From assembly GCF_036327775.1 (NCBI RefSeq), contig NZ_CP109598.1, positions 3,100,001 to 3,164,000 of the forward strand: a DNA stretch of 64,000 bases. Direction: 5' to 3'. How positions within the stretch are numbered: position 1 is the first letter of the stretch; every line of letters starts with the position of its first letter. This document shows, piece by piece, positions 9,414 to 19,500 of this stretch. The DNA comes from Streptomyces sp. NBC_01498 (lineage in GTDB: Bacteria > Actinomycetota > Actinomycetes > Streptomycetales > Streptomycetaceae). Made by a program: the position numbers and the translations under genes. Below the pieces are notes generated by a model. It saw only the letters and a program-made list of their open reading frames with translations, had not been told where the DNA came from and made no database searches.

Positions 9414-10415
9414 ATGAGAACTCGAAGAACCGCTGTCGTCAGTGCCCTGGCCGCCATGTCCATGCTCGCGGTGGGCGCCTGCGGTGCCACCGCGGAGAAG
9501 AAGGAGACGAGCAAGAGCGACGGGCCCGTCACCGACCTGCGGATCATGGTCCCCAACACCCCGGGCGGGGGGTACGACACCACGGCGCGGACAGCGGCCA
9601 AGGTGATGGAAGACGCCAAGATCGCGTCCGGTATTCAGGTGTTCAACCTTCCGGGCGCCGGCGGCACGGTCGGTCTACAGCGCACGGTGAACGAAAAGGG
9701 CAACGGCAAGCTCGCCATGCAGATGGGGCTGGGAGTCGTCGGCGCCGCGTACACCTCGAAGTCGAAGGCGACGCTCTCGCAGACCACGCCGCTCGCCAAG
9801 ATGGTGGAGGAGGCGGGCGCCGTCGTCGTGCCCAAGAACTCTCCGTACAAGACGATCAACGATCTCGTCACGGCCTGGAAGAACGACCCGAAGAACGTCG
9901 CTGTCGGCGGCGGCTCGTCGCTCGGCGGACCGGACCACCTGCTTCCGATGCAGCTCGCCAAGTCGGTCGGCATCGAGCCGAAAAAGGTCAACTACATAGG
10001 TTACGACGGCGGTGGTGAGCTGCTCCCGGCGATCCTCGGTAACAAGATCGCCTTCGGTGTCAGCGGTTTCGGTGAGTTCCTCGACCAGATCGAGGCGGGT
10101 CAGGTGCGGGTGCTCGCGGTGACCAGCGAGAAGCCGATAGAAGCCCTCAAGGATGCTCCGACGCTGAAGTCCTCCGGCATCGACATGGTCTTCACCAACT
10201 GGCGCGGAATCGTCGCCCCGCCCGGCATCAGCACCGCCGACACGAAGGTCTGGGTCGACTCGCTCACGGCGATGCACGACTCCGCGGAGTGGAAGGCCGA
10301 GCTGACCAAGCACGGCTGGACCGACGCCTTCATGCCGGGCGACGAGTTCGCCACCTTCCTGAGGGACCAGGACAGGGCTGTCGCCGACATCCTCGCAGAG
10401 CTCGGTCTGGCATGA
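9414..10415 (+). CDS. tctC: TctC-type tripartite tricarboxylate transporter substrate-binding lipoprotein
   Basis: Extracytoplasmic solute receptor of the Bug/TctC family, 333 residues, which binds a carboxylate (citrate-like or aromatic acid) and hands it to the TctA/TctB membrane pair. The signal peptide ends in the lipobox MLAVGAC, so the mature protein is lipid-anchored at its cysteine. RIMVPNTPGGGYDTTART is the family's first substrate-binding loop, and NLPGAGGTVGLQR and FTNWRGIVAPPGIS are also characteristic. The ATG at 9414 follows purine-rich sequence and puts the lipobox at the usual distance. The coding end overlaps the next start (ATGA), showing coupling to tctB. The 97-base gap to the divergent kinase should hold the controlled promoters. 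Confidence 0.95.
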   Translation: MRTRRTAVVSALAAMSMLAVGACGATAEKKETSKSDGPVTDLRIMVPNTPGGGYDTTARTAAKVMEDAKIASGIQVFNLPGAGGTVGLQRTVNEKGNGKLAMQMGLGVVGAAYTSKSKATLSQTTPLAKMVEEAGAVVVPKNSPYKTINDLVTAWKNDPKNVAVGGGSSLGGPDHLLPMQLAKSVGIEPKKVNYIGYDGGGELLPAILGNKIAFGVSGFGEFLDQIEAGQVRVLAVTSEKPIEALKDAPTLKSSGIDMVFTNWRGIVAPPGISTADTKVWVDSLTAMHDSAEWKAELTKHGWTDAFMPGDEFATFLRDQDRAVADILAELGLA

Positions 10416-10945
10416 GCCTGGACGTCAACGCGGACACCGACTCGGGTTCCCGCCGGTCCCCCGGCGGGGACCGCGCACAGTACGGCGTGTGCGCGTTCCT
10501 CGCCCTGCTGGGCGTGTTGGTGATCGTCGACGCCGCCGGTATCGCGCACTCGACGAGCAGCACCGACCCCGTCGGGCCGCGCCCGATACCCGTGCTCCTC
10601 GGCGTGCTGCTCCTGGTGATCGCCCTGGTGTACACCGTCGATGTCGCGCGGGGCGGTCGCGCCGAACCGGAGGCCGGTGAGGACGTCGACCTGACGAATC
10701 CGGTCGACTGGCGGACCGTTCTGATGTTGATCGGCGCGTTCGTCGTCAACGCGGTGTTGATCGAACCCCTCGGCTGGGTGATCAGCGGGGCCCTCCTGTT
10801 CTGGGGAACAGCCTTCGCGCTGGGCAACCGGCACTACATCCGCAATCTGGCGATCGCGGTGGCGCTGTCGCTGACCACCTTCTACACCTTCGCGATCGGG
10901 CTCGGCGTCAATCTCCCGGCCGGCGTGCTGCAAGGAATCCTGTGA
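10412..10945 (+). CDS. tctB: TctB-type small membrane subunit of the tricarboxylate transporter
   Basis: Integral membrane protein of 177 residues with four predicted membrane segments: around [59 protein letters not shown], and two short hydrophobic stretches near the C-terminus that may count as one long or two separate spans. Size and topology match TctB, the small permease subunit. Its start overlaps the tctC stop and its stop overlaps the tctA start, so all three transporter genes are translationally coupled. TctB is poorly conserved in sequence; the call rests on order, length and topology. Confidence 0.9.
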   Translation: MSLDVNADTDSGSRRSPGGDRAQYGVCAFLALLGVLVIVDAAGIAHSTSSTDPVGPRPIPVLLGVLLLVIALVYTVDVARGGRAEPEAGEDVDLTNPVDWRTVLMLIGAFVVNAVLIEPLGWVISGALLFWGTAFALGNRHYIRNLAIAVALSLTTFYTFAIGLGVNLPAGVLQGIL

Positions 10946-12444
10946 TGGACAACCTGAACCATCTGCTTGAGGGGTTCGCGCACGTCGTCACCCCGATGAA
11001 CCTTCTGCTGGCGCTGATCGGCGTCACCATCGGCACGGCGGTCGGGGTCCTGCCCGGCATCGGCCCGGCCATGACCGTGGCTCTGCTGCTGCCCGTGACG
11101 TACGGAATGGAGCCGACCCAGGCATTCATCATGTTCGCCGGCATCTTCTACGGAGGCATGTACGGCGGTTCCACCACCTCGATCCTGCTGAATACACCCG
11201 GCGAATCGGCCTCTGTCGTCACGGCCATCGAGGGCAACAAGATGGCGAAGGCCGGCCGGGCGGCGCAGGCGCTCGCCACCGCGGCGATCGGATCCTTCGT
11301 CGCCGGAACGATCGGCACTCTGCTGCTGGTGCTCGTCGCCCCGCTCGTGGTGGATTTCGCGGTCGGCCTCGGTGCACCCGACTACTTCGCGATCATGCTG
11401 CTCTCCTTCATCGCGGTCACCGCGGTACTCGGCTCGTCCCGCGTTCGTGGGTTCGCCTCGCTGGTCGTCGGACTGGTGATCGGCATTGTCGGAATCGACT
11501 CGGTCTCCGGGCAGCAGCGGCTCACCTTCGGTGTCCCCCAGCTCGCCGACGGCATTGATGTGGTGGTGGTCGCCGTCGGCATCTTCGCCGTCGGCGAGGC
11601 CCTCTGGGTGGCGGCGCATCTGCGGCGTCAATCCGCGGGAGTGATCCCCGTCGGCGTGCCGTGGATGGGCCGCGAGGACTGGAAACGGTCCTGGAAGCCA
11701 TGGCTGCGCGGCACCGCCTTGGGCTTTCCCTTCGGGGCCATGCCGGCCGGCGGCGCGGAGATACCCACGTTCCTGTCGTACGCCACAGAGAGAAAGCTGA
11801 CCAAGTACCCCGAGCAGTTCGGCAAGGGGGCGATCGAGGGAGTCGCCGGCCCGGAAGCGGCGAACAACGCGTCCGCGGCGGGCACCCTGGTGCCGATGCT
11901 CGCCATCGGGCTGCCGACGAACGCGACCGCCGCGGTGATGCTCGCGGCATTCCAGTCGTACGGCATCCAGCCCGGCCCGCTGCTGTTCGAACGCGAGTCG
12001 GGGCTTGTCTGGGCGCTGATCGCCAGCCTGTTCATCGGCAACCTGCTGCTGCTCCTGCTGAATCTGCCGCTCGCCCCTGTCTGGGCCAGGCTGCTGCGGA
12101 TACCGCGCTCCTATCTGTACGCGGGGATTGTGTTCTTCGCGTCGATGGGTGCCTACGCGGTCAATGCCCAGCCCTTGGACCTGTTCCTCCTCCTGACGCT
12201 GGGACTGATCGGTTTCGGCATGCGGAGATTCGGACTGCCGGTACTACCGCTGATCGTCGGCGTCATCCTCGGCCCCCGCGCGGAACTGCAGGGCCGGAGG
12301 TCTCTTCAGCTGTCGGGCGGCGAACTGTCCGGTCTGCTGGGCGGACCGGTGTCCTATGTGATCTACACGGTGATCGTGCTCGTCCTGCTGTGGCCGCTGG
12401 TCCGCCGGTACATCGTGCGTCCGCTCGCCGAGCGACAGAACTGA
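10945..12444 (+). CDS. tctA: TctA-type large permease subunit of the tricarboxylate transporter
   Basis: Large channel subunit of 499 residues with about 11-12 membrane helices. The diagnostic TctA segments are present: [20 protein letters not shown], then [19 protein letters not shown] near residue 75, and [20 protein letters not shown] with [14 protein letters not shown] in the second half, the repeated glycine-rich loops of the family. AAGGA lies upstream. GTG at 10942 is also in frame, but ATG at 10945 fits the TGATG overlap with tctB. It works with TctC and TctB as a secondary, ion-gradient-driven importer. The following universal stress protein gene begins 11 bases after the stop and probably belongs to the same transcript. 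Confidence 0.96.
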   Translation: MDNLNHLLEGFAHVVTPMNLLLALIGVTIGTAVGVLPGIGPAMTVALLLPVTYGMEPTQAFIMFAGIFYGGMYGGSTTSILLNTPGESASVVTAIEGNKMAKAGRAAQALATAAIGSFVAGTIGTLLLVLVAPLVVDFAVGLGAPDYFAIMLLSFIAVTAVLGSSRVRGFASLVVGLVIGIVGIDSVSGQQRLTFGVPQLADGIDVVVVAVGIFAVGEALWVAAHLRRQSAGVIPVGVPWMGREDWKRSWKPWLRGTALGFPFGAMPAGGAEIPTFLSYATERKLTKYPEQFGKGAIEGVAGPEAANNASAAGTLVPMLAIGLPTNATAAVMLAAFQSYGIQPGPLLFERESGLVWALIASLFIGNLLLLLLNLPLAPVWARLLRIPRSYLYAGIVFFASMGAYAVNAQPLDLFLLLTLGLIGFGMRRFGLPVLPLIVGVILGPRAELQGRRSLQLSGGELSGLLGGPVSYVIYTVIVLVLLWPLVRRYIVRPLAERQN

Positions 12445-12455
12445 AAGGGGCAGCC

Positions 12456-12851
12456 ATGACGGTACTGGTTGGATACGTGCCCTCGCCGGAAGGAGAAGCG
12501 GCCCTGCGCGCGGGAGTCGACGAGGCGCGCACCCGGGGCGAGACCCTGCTGGTGATCAACACCTCGCGGGGCGACGCGTACGTCGACCGCGGTTTCGCAC
12601 AGCAGCGAGACCTCGACCAGGTCCGACGGGACCTGACCGAACTGGGTGTCGACTTCGACATACGCCAGGTGATCGGCGGGCGCGATGCCGCCGAGGAGAT
12701 CGTCGAGCTGGCGGAGTCGTCCGAGATCTCCCTGGTGGTGATCGGGCTGAGGCACCGCAGCACGGTCGGCAAGCTCCTCCTGGGATCCTCGGCACAGCGG
12801 ATCCTCCTGGATTCGCCGTGCCCGGTCCTCGCGGTGAAAGCAGATTCCTGA
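12456..12851 (+). CDS. Universal stress protein, UspA-type, linked to the Tct operon
   Basis: Single-domain UspA protein of 131 residues. The nucleotide-binding signature is GLRHRSTVGKLLLGSSAQRI followed by SPCPVLAVK, the G-x2-G-x9-G-S pattern of ATP-binding USPs. The ATG is preceded by GAAAGGGG at good spacing and lies 11 bases after tctA. Universal stress proteins often sit next to or bind transporters and modulate their activity; the operon position suggests this one acts on, or with, the carboxylate uptake system. That role is inference from position only. Confidence 0.92.
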   Translation: MTVLVGYVPSPEGEAALRAGVDEARTRGETLLVINTSRGDAYVDRGFAQQRDLDQVRRDLTELGVDFDIRQVIGGRDAAEEIVELAESSEISLVVIGLRHRSTVGKLLLGSSAQRILLDSPCPVLAVKADS

Positions 12852-12930
12852 CATTCCGCCGCCTCGGGGTGCGTCATGGCCAACCCCGCGCGCGTTCGTC
12901 AGCACCCCCTGACACGCGATCGGGTACCAG

Positions 12931-13018
12931 TGGTCCTGACAACCAGCCGCCACCCGCCGGAGCTTCGGGGTCGAGTGGCCCTGACAACCACTCGCCACCC
13001 GCCGGAGGTTCGGGGTCG
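12931..13018. repeat. Two tandem 45-bp repeats between the usp gene and tRNA-Thr
   Basis: Copies at 12931-12973 and 12976-13018, both built on CTGACAACCA, then CGCCACCCGCCGGAG and TTCGGGGTCG, differing at only a few positions. The whole 475-base gap up to the tRNA (12852-13326) shows no convincing gene in either direction: the open frames have no ribosome-binding sites and no recognisable domain. Besides this repeat it holds only the tRNA terminator. Confidence 0.8.
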
Positions 13019-13280
13019 TCCTGGTCCCGTCCCTCCTCAAGATCCCTCTGCCCCTTCGACGAATCCGCCCGACGCGCGGTCACGCCAACGCCCCCCGGAG
13101 CCCGCTCCGGGAAATCCGCCGTATCCGCAACAGCCTCTACGCACCGCCGACACGATCCTGAACGGACTCGGGGTCGACCTGGTGACCATCATCGAGATCC
13201 CGCGCCACACCCAGGTCGGCCGGACCCGCCGCCGTCGGGGCGGACCGGCCCGCGCCGGGCCCGTCGTCGTATCCGCCAAA

Positions 13281-13320
13281 AGCAAAAGCCCCAGATCACG
13301 GCGAGTGAGTTCTGGGGCCT
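13281..13320 (-). terminator. Rho-independent terminator of tRNA-Thr
   Basis: Stem of GCCCCAGA (13288-13295) pairing with TCTGGGGC (13311-13318). On the minus strand it is followed by TTTTGCTTTT. It starts 7 bases beyond the tRNA 3' end. It is one of the few intrinsic terminators in the window with a real T-run. Confidence 0.85.
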
Positions 13321-13326
13321 TCACAG

Positions 13327-13400
13327 AGCCGCCTTCGGGATTCGAACCCGAGACCTACGCATTACGAGTGCGTTGCTCTGGCCAACTGAGCTAAGGCGGC
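13327..13400 (-). tRNA. tRNA-Thr (anticodon CGT, reads ACG)
   Basis: Full cloverleaf on the minus strand: acceptor GCCGCCT pairs with AGGCGGC, D-arm TAGCTCAGTTGGCCAGAGC, anticodon stem ACGCA/TGCGT around loop CTCGTAA, and T-arm GGTTCGAATCC. The anticodon is CGT, hence threonine. No CCA is encoded, as is usual in streptomycetes. The sequence after the 3' end is a terminator; I found no duplicated tRNA end that would mark an integrated element. Confidence 0.96.
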
Positions 13401-13513
13401 AAGCTGCGGAATTGTCCTGTCCGTGCGTGGTCAGGTTCGCATCAGCAGCGGCGCTAAGTCTACAGGGTTCTCAGGGGTGCCCCGGACCGGGCCGGAGGTG
13501 GGGAGGGGTGGGG

Positions 13514-15037
13514 TCAGCAGCGCTTGCCGGGCTTCGGTGGGGTGGCTTCGAGGAGGTAGGTGTTGATCGCCGTGTCGACGCAGTCGCTGCCGCGGCCGTA
13601 GGCCGTGTGGCCGTCGCCGTCGTAGGTCAGGAGGACGCCGGAGGCGAGTTGGTCCGCGAGGGAGCGGGCCCACTTGTAGGGGGTCGCCGGGTCGCGGGTG
13701 GTGCCCACGACGAGGATGGGGGGTGCGCCCTTCGCCTCGATGCGGTGCGGGGTGCCCGTCGGCTCCGTCGGCCAGTAGGCGCAGTTCAGGGAGGCCCAGG
13801 CGAGGGTTCTGCCGAAGACCGGGGACGCCTCCTCGAAGGAGGGCACCGCGCGTTCGACCTCGGCGGGGGTGGTGAAGGCGGGCGGGAGGTCCAGGCAGTT
13901 GACGGCGGCGTTGGCGTACATGAGGTTCGTGTACGAGCCGTCGTCCTCGCGTTCGTAGTAGCTGTCGGCCAGGGCGAGGAGCCCGGAGCCGTCGCCCTCC
14001 ATCGCGCTGCTGAGGGACTCGCGGAGGCCGGGCCAGCCGGACTCGTCGTACATGGCGTTGATCACACCGAAGGTGGCCAGGGACTCGCCCAGCTCACGGG
14101 GGTCGCCCGCCGGGACCGGCGCGGTGTCCAGGGTGTCGAAGAAGGAGCGCATACGGGCGCTCGCGTCGTCGGCCGACACGGTGCCCAGGGGGCAGTCCGG
14201 ATGCGTGACGCAGTCCTCGGCGAACGCGGTGAAGGCGGTGTCGAAGCCCGCCGTCTGGTCGCGGTTCATCTCGACGGCCGGCAGGGACGGGTCCATGGCG
14301 CCGTCGAGGACGAGGCGGCCGACGCGGGTGGGGAACAGCTCGGCGTACGTGGCGCCGAGGAAGGTGCCGTACGACGCCCCGACGTACGCCAGCTTCGGGT
14401 CGCCGAGCGCGGAGCGGAAGATGTCCATGTCGCGGGCGGCCTCGACGGTGGAGACGTGCGGGAGTGTCTCGGCCGCGCGCTTCCCGCAGCCCTCCGCGAG
14501 CTTCCTGAAGGAGGCCGCCAGGCGCGCCGTCTCGGCGGCGTCGTCCGGGGTCTGGTCGACCTGGGTGTACGCGTCCATCTCCTCGCCCGTGAGGCATTCG
14601 ACGGGCTCGCTGCGGGCGACGCCGCGAGGGTCGATCGCCACCATGTCGTAGCGGGCGCGGACCGGCGCCGGGTAGCCGATGCCCGCGTACCCGTGGAGGT
14701 AGTCGATGGCCGAGCCGCCGGGGCCGCCCGGGTTGACCTGGAGGGAGCCCAGGCGTTTGCCGGGGCCGGTGGCCTTCTTGCGTGCGACGGCGAGTTCGAT
14801 CTCGGCGCCGTCCGGCTTGTCGTAGTCGAGCGGCGCCCGCAAAGTGGCGCACTGGAAGCCGGGGACGTCGCACCCACGCCAGTCGATCTTCTGCCCGTAG
14901 TACTTGGTCAGCTCGGTCGGTGCCCCGGACGTCGGCGACGCCCCGCCCGGCTCGTCACCGGACGAACAGCCGGAGACGAGCAGCACGGCCGTGACCAGTC
15001 CGGCCGTGGAGAGACGGAGAAGACGCCTGGGGTCCAT
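13514..15037 (-). CDS. Secreted S33 family peptidase lipoprotein (tripeptidyl aminopeptidase-like)
   Basis: Exported alpha/beta-hydrolase of 507 residues, resembling the SlpD/SlpE and tripeptidyl aminopeptidase group that removes short peptides from protein N-termini outside the cell. The signal peptide carries the lipobox LLVSGCSS, so the enzyme is a lipoprotein. The oxyanion region is VNPGGPGGSAIDY. The nucleophile is Ser in YVGASYGTFLGATYAELFP, the acid is probably Asp in VVGTTRDPATPY, and His lies in YDGDGHTAYG; this spacing is normal for the family. The C-terminal TAP-like segment (from VVGTTRDPATPYKWARSL) is complete. The gene stands alone on the minus strand between the tRNA and holB. 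Confidence 0.92.
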   Translation of the reverse strand: MDPRRLLRLSTAGLVTAVLLVSGCSSGDEPGGASPTSGAPTELTKYYGQKIDWRGCDVPGFQCATLRAPLDYDKPDGAEIELAVARKKATGPGKRLGSLQVNPGGPGGSAIDYLHGYAGIGYPAPVRARYDMVAIDPRGVARSEPVECLTGEEMDAYTQVDQTPDDAAETARLAASFRKLAEGCGKRAAETLPHVSTVEAARDMDIFRSALGDPKLAYVGASYGTFLGATYAELFPTRVGRLVLDGAMDPSLPAVEMNRDQTAGFDTAFTAFAEDCVTHPDCPLGTVSADDASARMRSFFDTLDTAPVPAGDPRELGESLATFGVINAMYDESGWPGLRESLSSAMEGDGSGLLALADSYYEREDDGSYTNLMYANAAVNCLDLPPAFTTPAEVERAVPSFEEASPVFGRTLAWASLNCAYWPTEPTGTPHRIEAKGAPPILVVGTTRDPATPYKWARSLADQLASGVLLTYDGDGHTAYGRGSDCVDTAINTYLLEATPPKPGKRC

Positions 15038-15134
15038 TCGAGGAGCCTAGCCGCCGCTGGGGCGGTGTCCCTCTTCTCTGTCCGTAAGGGTGACCCCGCA
15101 CCGGGAGGTGACCTCACGGTGTACGGGCGCGGGC

Positions 15135-16340
15135 TCAGCCGGCCCGCAGGGACACCGTCATCGCCTCCACCGCCAGCAGCGGCGCCACATTGCGGTCGAG
15201 CGCCTGACGGCAGGCCACGATCGCCTCTATCCGGCGCAGTGTCGCCTCCGGCGTCGACGCTCTCGCCACCCGGTCGAGCGCGTCCCTTACGTCGTCGTTG
15301 GCCAGGCCGGTCCGCGAGCCGAACTGGATCACCAGGACGTCCCGGTAGAAGCCCGTCAGATCGGTGAGCGCCAGATCGAGGCTGTCGCGCTGCGTACGGG
15401 TGGAACGGCGCTTCTGCCGGTCCGCCAGGTCCTTCATGACGCCCGCCGTGCCGCGCGGCATCCGGCCGCCAGGCGACGCGCCGAGGGCCGCCTTCATGTC
15501 CTCGGTCTCCTTGACGTCCACGTCCTCGGAGACCTGTTTGGAGTCCTCCCCCGCCGCGTCGATGAGTTCCTGCGCGGCCCGGAGGCAGCCGCCGATGTCG
15601 TCGACGCGGAGCGGGACCTTCAGGACGGTGGCCCGGCGGGCGCGGGCCCGCTGGTCGGTGGCGAGACGGCGGGCGCGCCCGATGTGCCCCTGGGTGGCGC
15701 GGGCGGCGGCAGCGGCGGCCTCCGGCTCGATGCCGTCACGTCTGATCAGGACGTCGGCGACGGCGTCCACAGGAGGCGTACGGAGTGTGAGATGCCGGCA
15801 GCGCGAACGGATCGTGGGCAGGACGTCTTCCAAAGAGGGGGCGCAGAGCAGCCAGACCGTACGGGGCGCGGGCTCCTCGACGGCCTTCAGCAGCACGTTG
15901 CCCGCGCCCTCGGTGAGCCGGTCCGCGTCTTCGAGGACGATGACCTGCCAGCGGCCGACGGCCGGGGAGAGCTGGGCCCGGCGGACCAGTTCCCGGGTGT
16001 CCTTGACGCCGATGGAGAGCAGATCGGTACGGATCACCTCGACGTCCGCGTGCGTACCGATCAGGCTGGTGTGGCAGCCGTCGCAGAATCCGCAGCCGGG
16101 CATCCCGCCCAGCGCCCGGTCCGGGCTGGTGCACTGGAGGGCGGCGGCGAAGGCCCGCGCGGCGGTGGAACGGCCGGAGCCCGGCGGACCGGTGAAGAGC
16201 CACGCGTGCGTCATCTTCGTCGCCTCGGGCGGTTCGGTGCCCGACGCCTCCGCCGTGACCCGGGCGTCCGCGTCCCGTGCGGCGGCGGAGAGCGTCTCGC
16301 CGACGCGGTCCTGCCCGACCAGGTCGTCCCATACGGTCAT
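15135..16340 (-). CDS. holB: DNA polymerase III delta' subunit (clamp loader)
   Basis: Clamp-loader subunit of 401 residues that, with DnaX and delta, opens the sliding clamp during replication. It begins MTVWDDLVGQDRV. A nucleotide-binding loop is visible as FTGPPGSGRSTAARAF, with Arg in place of the usual P-loop Lys, so ATPase activity is unlikely, as expected for delta'. The zinc module follows as PGCGFCDGCHTS. The acid box is LEDADRLTEGAGNVLLKAVE, and the sensor SRC motif appears in IRSRCRHLTL. Its position immediately downstream of the tmk-like gene is the usual bacterial tmk-holB arrangement. Confidence 0.94.
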   Translation of the reverse strand: MTVWDDLVGQDRVGETLSAAARDADARVTAEASGTEPPEATKMTHAWLFTGPPGSGRSTAARAFAAALQCTSPDRALGGMPGCGFCDGCHTSLIGTHADVEVIRTDLLSIGVKDTRELVRRAQLSPAVGRWQVIVLEDADRLTEGAGNVLLKAVEEPAPRTVWLLCAPSLEDVLPTIRSRCRHLTLRTPPVDAVADVLIRRDGIEPEAAAAAARATQGHIGRARRLATDQRARARRATVLKVPLRVDDIGGCLRAAQELIDAAGEDSKQVSEDVDVKETEDMKAALGASPGGRMPRGTAGVMKDLADRQKRRSTRTQRDSLDLALTDLTGFYRDVLVIQFGSRTGLANDDVRDALDRVARASTPEATLRRIEAIVACRQALDRNVAPLLAVEAMTVSLRAG

Positions 16341-16442
16341 GCGCCGTCACCGCCTCCGAGTCGCGCGCAACGGCATCCGGACCGGGATCGGGTCCGGATG
16401 CCGACGTCGGGATCCATTGTGGGGGCAGGGTCTGACAATCCC

Positions 16443-16518
16443 GTCCCGGTGGGGCGGAGACCGGCGTCCCACCCGCCTCAGTCCCGGTGGGGCGGAGGCC
16501 GGTGTTCCACCCGCCTCA
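16443..16518. repeat. Tandem duplication of a 38-bp hairpin unit between tmk and holB
   Basis: Units at 16443-16480 and 16481-16518 are identical at 35 of 38 bases. Each contains GGTGGG and CGG arms facing CCG and CCCACC, so each can fold into a stem-loop. It sits just after the tmk stop and before holB, on a transcript that runs through both. It may be a tandem terminator/attenuator or an mRNA-processing site. Confidence 0.75.
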
Positions 16519-16579
16519 CGAACCCCCACCGCCCTATCAGCCGCGCCGGGCGACCGGATGCGGCAGATACGGCAGGTCC

Positions 16580-19500
16580 TCAGCGACCGCCCCGGCCCCG
16601 ACCGCCGCGCGCACCACCGTTGTTGTCGTCGTCCTCGCGCGGGCCGAGCAGTTCGTCGGCGAGCGACGGGAGGTCGTCCAGCGGGGTCTCCTCCGCCCAG
16701 TCCGAACGCCGGCGAGCCGGGCGCTCGGCGTCGCGCGCCGGGCGGTCCGGGTCGACCGTCGGCATCTCGCGCGTCCGGTCGTCACCCGACCCGGCGGGCG
16801 GGGCCGGAGGCGTCTGCCGCCCCGGTCCCTCTCCCTGCTCGGCGTCCCGGAAGTAGCCGGGCGGCACCCGGTCGGCCGGGTCCGCGTCCCGTACGGGAGG
16901 CAGTACGGCGGTCTCGTCGGCCGCCCGGTCGCCGGGACGCGCCGGGGGCTCCTCGCGTCGGCGGGGATCCTCGGGGACGTCCCGTACCGGACGCAGTACG
17001 GCCGTCTCGTCGGCCGCCCGGTGCGGTGTCCCCGGCGTTTCCGGCCCGTCCGAGGGGTCCGGAACCTTCGGGATCACGCGCGTCTCGTCGTTGTCCACGC
17101 GCGCGTCCGGCTCCGACGGCGAAGGCACTTCCTGCGTCGCGGCGTCCGGGGTGACCACCCGCTTCTCCCCGGCCGTGCCCGGGGACGGCGGCTGCACGAC
17201 CGGCGTCGGCACCGTCAACTCGTTGTCGGGACGCGCACGTTCGGCCCCGGGGGTCTCATCCGTCCCGGCAGCCCCGGTGGTCCCGCCCGAAGCCCCACCG
17301 GGCTCCGCCAGGCGTCGCGCCTCCTCGGCCCGCAGCAGCGCCTCCTCGGCCTTGCGCTGCTTCTCGCGCCGGCGCTCCTCCGCCTCGGCCCGGAGCCGGG
17401 TCTCCTCATCGGCGAGCCGCCGCTGCCGCTCCTGCTCCGCCCGGCGCGCCGCCTCCTCGGCCTCGCGCCGTACGCGCTCCTCCTCGGCGAGCCTGCGCGC
17501 CTCCTCGGCACGCTCCCTCGCCTCCATCGCCTGCTGTTCCGCCTCGCGCTGCCGGGCGTCCTCCAGCTCGCGGCGCTTGCGCTCCTCGTCCTCGGCGCGG
17601 AGCTTGGCCAGCTGCGCCTGCCGCTCGCGCTCCAGCCGCTCCTCCTCGGCCTTGCGCGCCGCCTCTTCCTCGGCCCGGCGCCGCGCCTCCTCGACGGCGG
17701 CCTTCCGGGCCTCCTCACGCGCGCGTACCTCGGCCTCGGACAGCGGCAGCATCTGGTCCAGCCGGTGCCGTACGACGGTGGTGACGGACTCGGGCTCCTG
17801 CGCCCCGTCCACGACCAGATAGCGGCCCGGGTCGGCGGCGGCGAGGGTGAGGAAGCCGTCCCGTACCCGCTGGTGGAACTCGGCGGGCTCCGACTCCAGC
17901 CGGTCCGGCGCCTCCGTGAAGCGCTCACGGGCCGCCTCGGGCGCGAGGTCGAGCAGCACCGTCAGGTGCGGTACGAGACCGTCCGTGGCCCAGCGCGAGA
18001 TCCGGGCGATCTCGGTCGGCGCGAGGTCGCGTCCGGCGCCCTGGTAGGCCACGGAGGAGTCGATGTAACGGTCCGAGATGACGATCGCACCACGCTCCAG
18101 GGCGGGCCGGACGACCGAGTCGACGTGCTCCGCGCGGTCGGCGGCGTACAGCAGCGCCTCCGCCCGGTTGGACAGCCCGGCGCTGGACACGTCGAGCAGG
18201 ATCGAGCGCAGCCGCTTGCCGATCGGTGTCGCGCCCGGCTCACGGGTCACGACGACCTCGTGGCCCTTGGCGCGGATCCACTCCGCCAGCGCCTCGACCT
18301 GGGTCGACTTGCCGGAGCCGTCGCCGCCCTCCAGAACGAGGAAGAAGCCGTTCGACGCCTGGGTCTGCGCCGGGTCGGCGCCCCCGCGCAGCGCGTCGCG
18401 CAGATCGCGCCGCAGCGGTACGCCCGACCGGTCGTCGGTCTTCGCGAGGACGACGGCCGCGACAGGCAGCAGCAGCGCGCCGACCAGCATCAGTGTGAAG
18501 GCGGCGCCGCCGTGCGCGAAGACGAAGTCGCCGGAGGCCAGCCGGTGCGGTCCGATGGAGGAGGCAAGCACGGGCGCCACCACGGCGCCGAGCGCCACGT
18601 AGACCCGTACGACGGCCTGGAGGTGGTCGGTCTGCCGGCCGCGCCGGTACTCCTCGGTCTCCTGGTCGATCAGCCCGTGGCCGGTGTGCGCCGCGACACC
18701 GGCGGACACGCCGGCGAGCAGGGCGACGAACAGCACGGTCGCCGTGTCCGGTACGAGTCCCGTCGCCAGCAGCGCGACACCGGTGAACGCGATCGCCAGC
18801 GCGAGCAGCCGACGGCGGGAGAGTCCGGGCAGCACCTTCGGGGCGACCCGCACCCCGGTTCCCACACCGCCCGTCAGGACGAGGATCAGGAGGGCGAAGG
18901 CGACGGGGCCGCCGCCCAGGTCCTTGGCGTGCAGTACGGAGACGGCGGCGGCGGACGCGATGGCAGCCGCGACGGCCGCGCAGGCGAAGACGAGCAGGCG
19001 CACCGCGCCCGTACGGCCCTTGTCCGGACCGGTCCCGGTCGCCGGGCGGCGCAGCCCTTCGAGGGGCGAGCGCGGACGCGGCGTGGGCCCGCCGGGCAGC
19101 TCCAGCATGAACAGGATCGACACGGACGCGGCGAACAGACCGGCGGCGACGTACGAGCCGAGCGCCGCCTGGTGCAGCGAGAACCACTCGATGCCCGTGC
19201 CGAGCAGGTTGCCGATCAGCGTGACGACCAGCAGGACGGCGGCGGCCAGGGGGATCGCGACGAAGCCGGTGCGCAGCGAGAGCCGGCGCAGGGCGTCGAG
19301 GTGGTCGGGCAGGGGGCGTACGGCGGCGCCCTCCAGGGGCGGGGCAGGGAGCAGGGCGGGCGCCGCGCTCTCCTTGGCCACCGTCCAGAAGCGCTCGGCG
19401 ACGCCGACGACGAAGACCGTACTAAGAAGGATGGGCAGTGCGTTCTCCGGGCTCCAGTCGAGCCAGAGCGGCGCGACGAGGAGCAGGAGGAGGCGTACGC

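Noticed and set aside
12876..13394. 172-codon plus-strand frame that runs into the tRNA gene
   Set aside because: It crosses the tRNA terminator and the tRNA itself on the opposite strand, includes the 45-bp repeat, and shows no domain.
12852..13400. Integrated element at tRNA-Thr
   Set aside because: No integrase gene and no second copy of the tRNA 3' end within the window.
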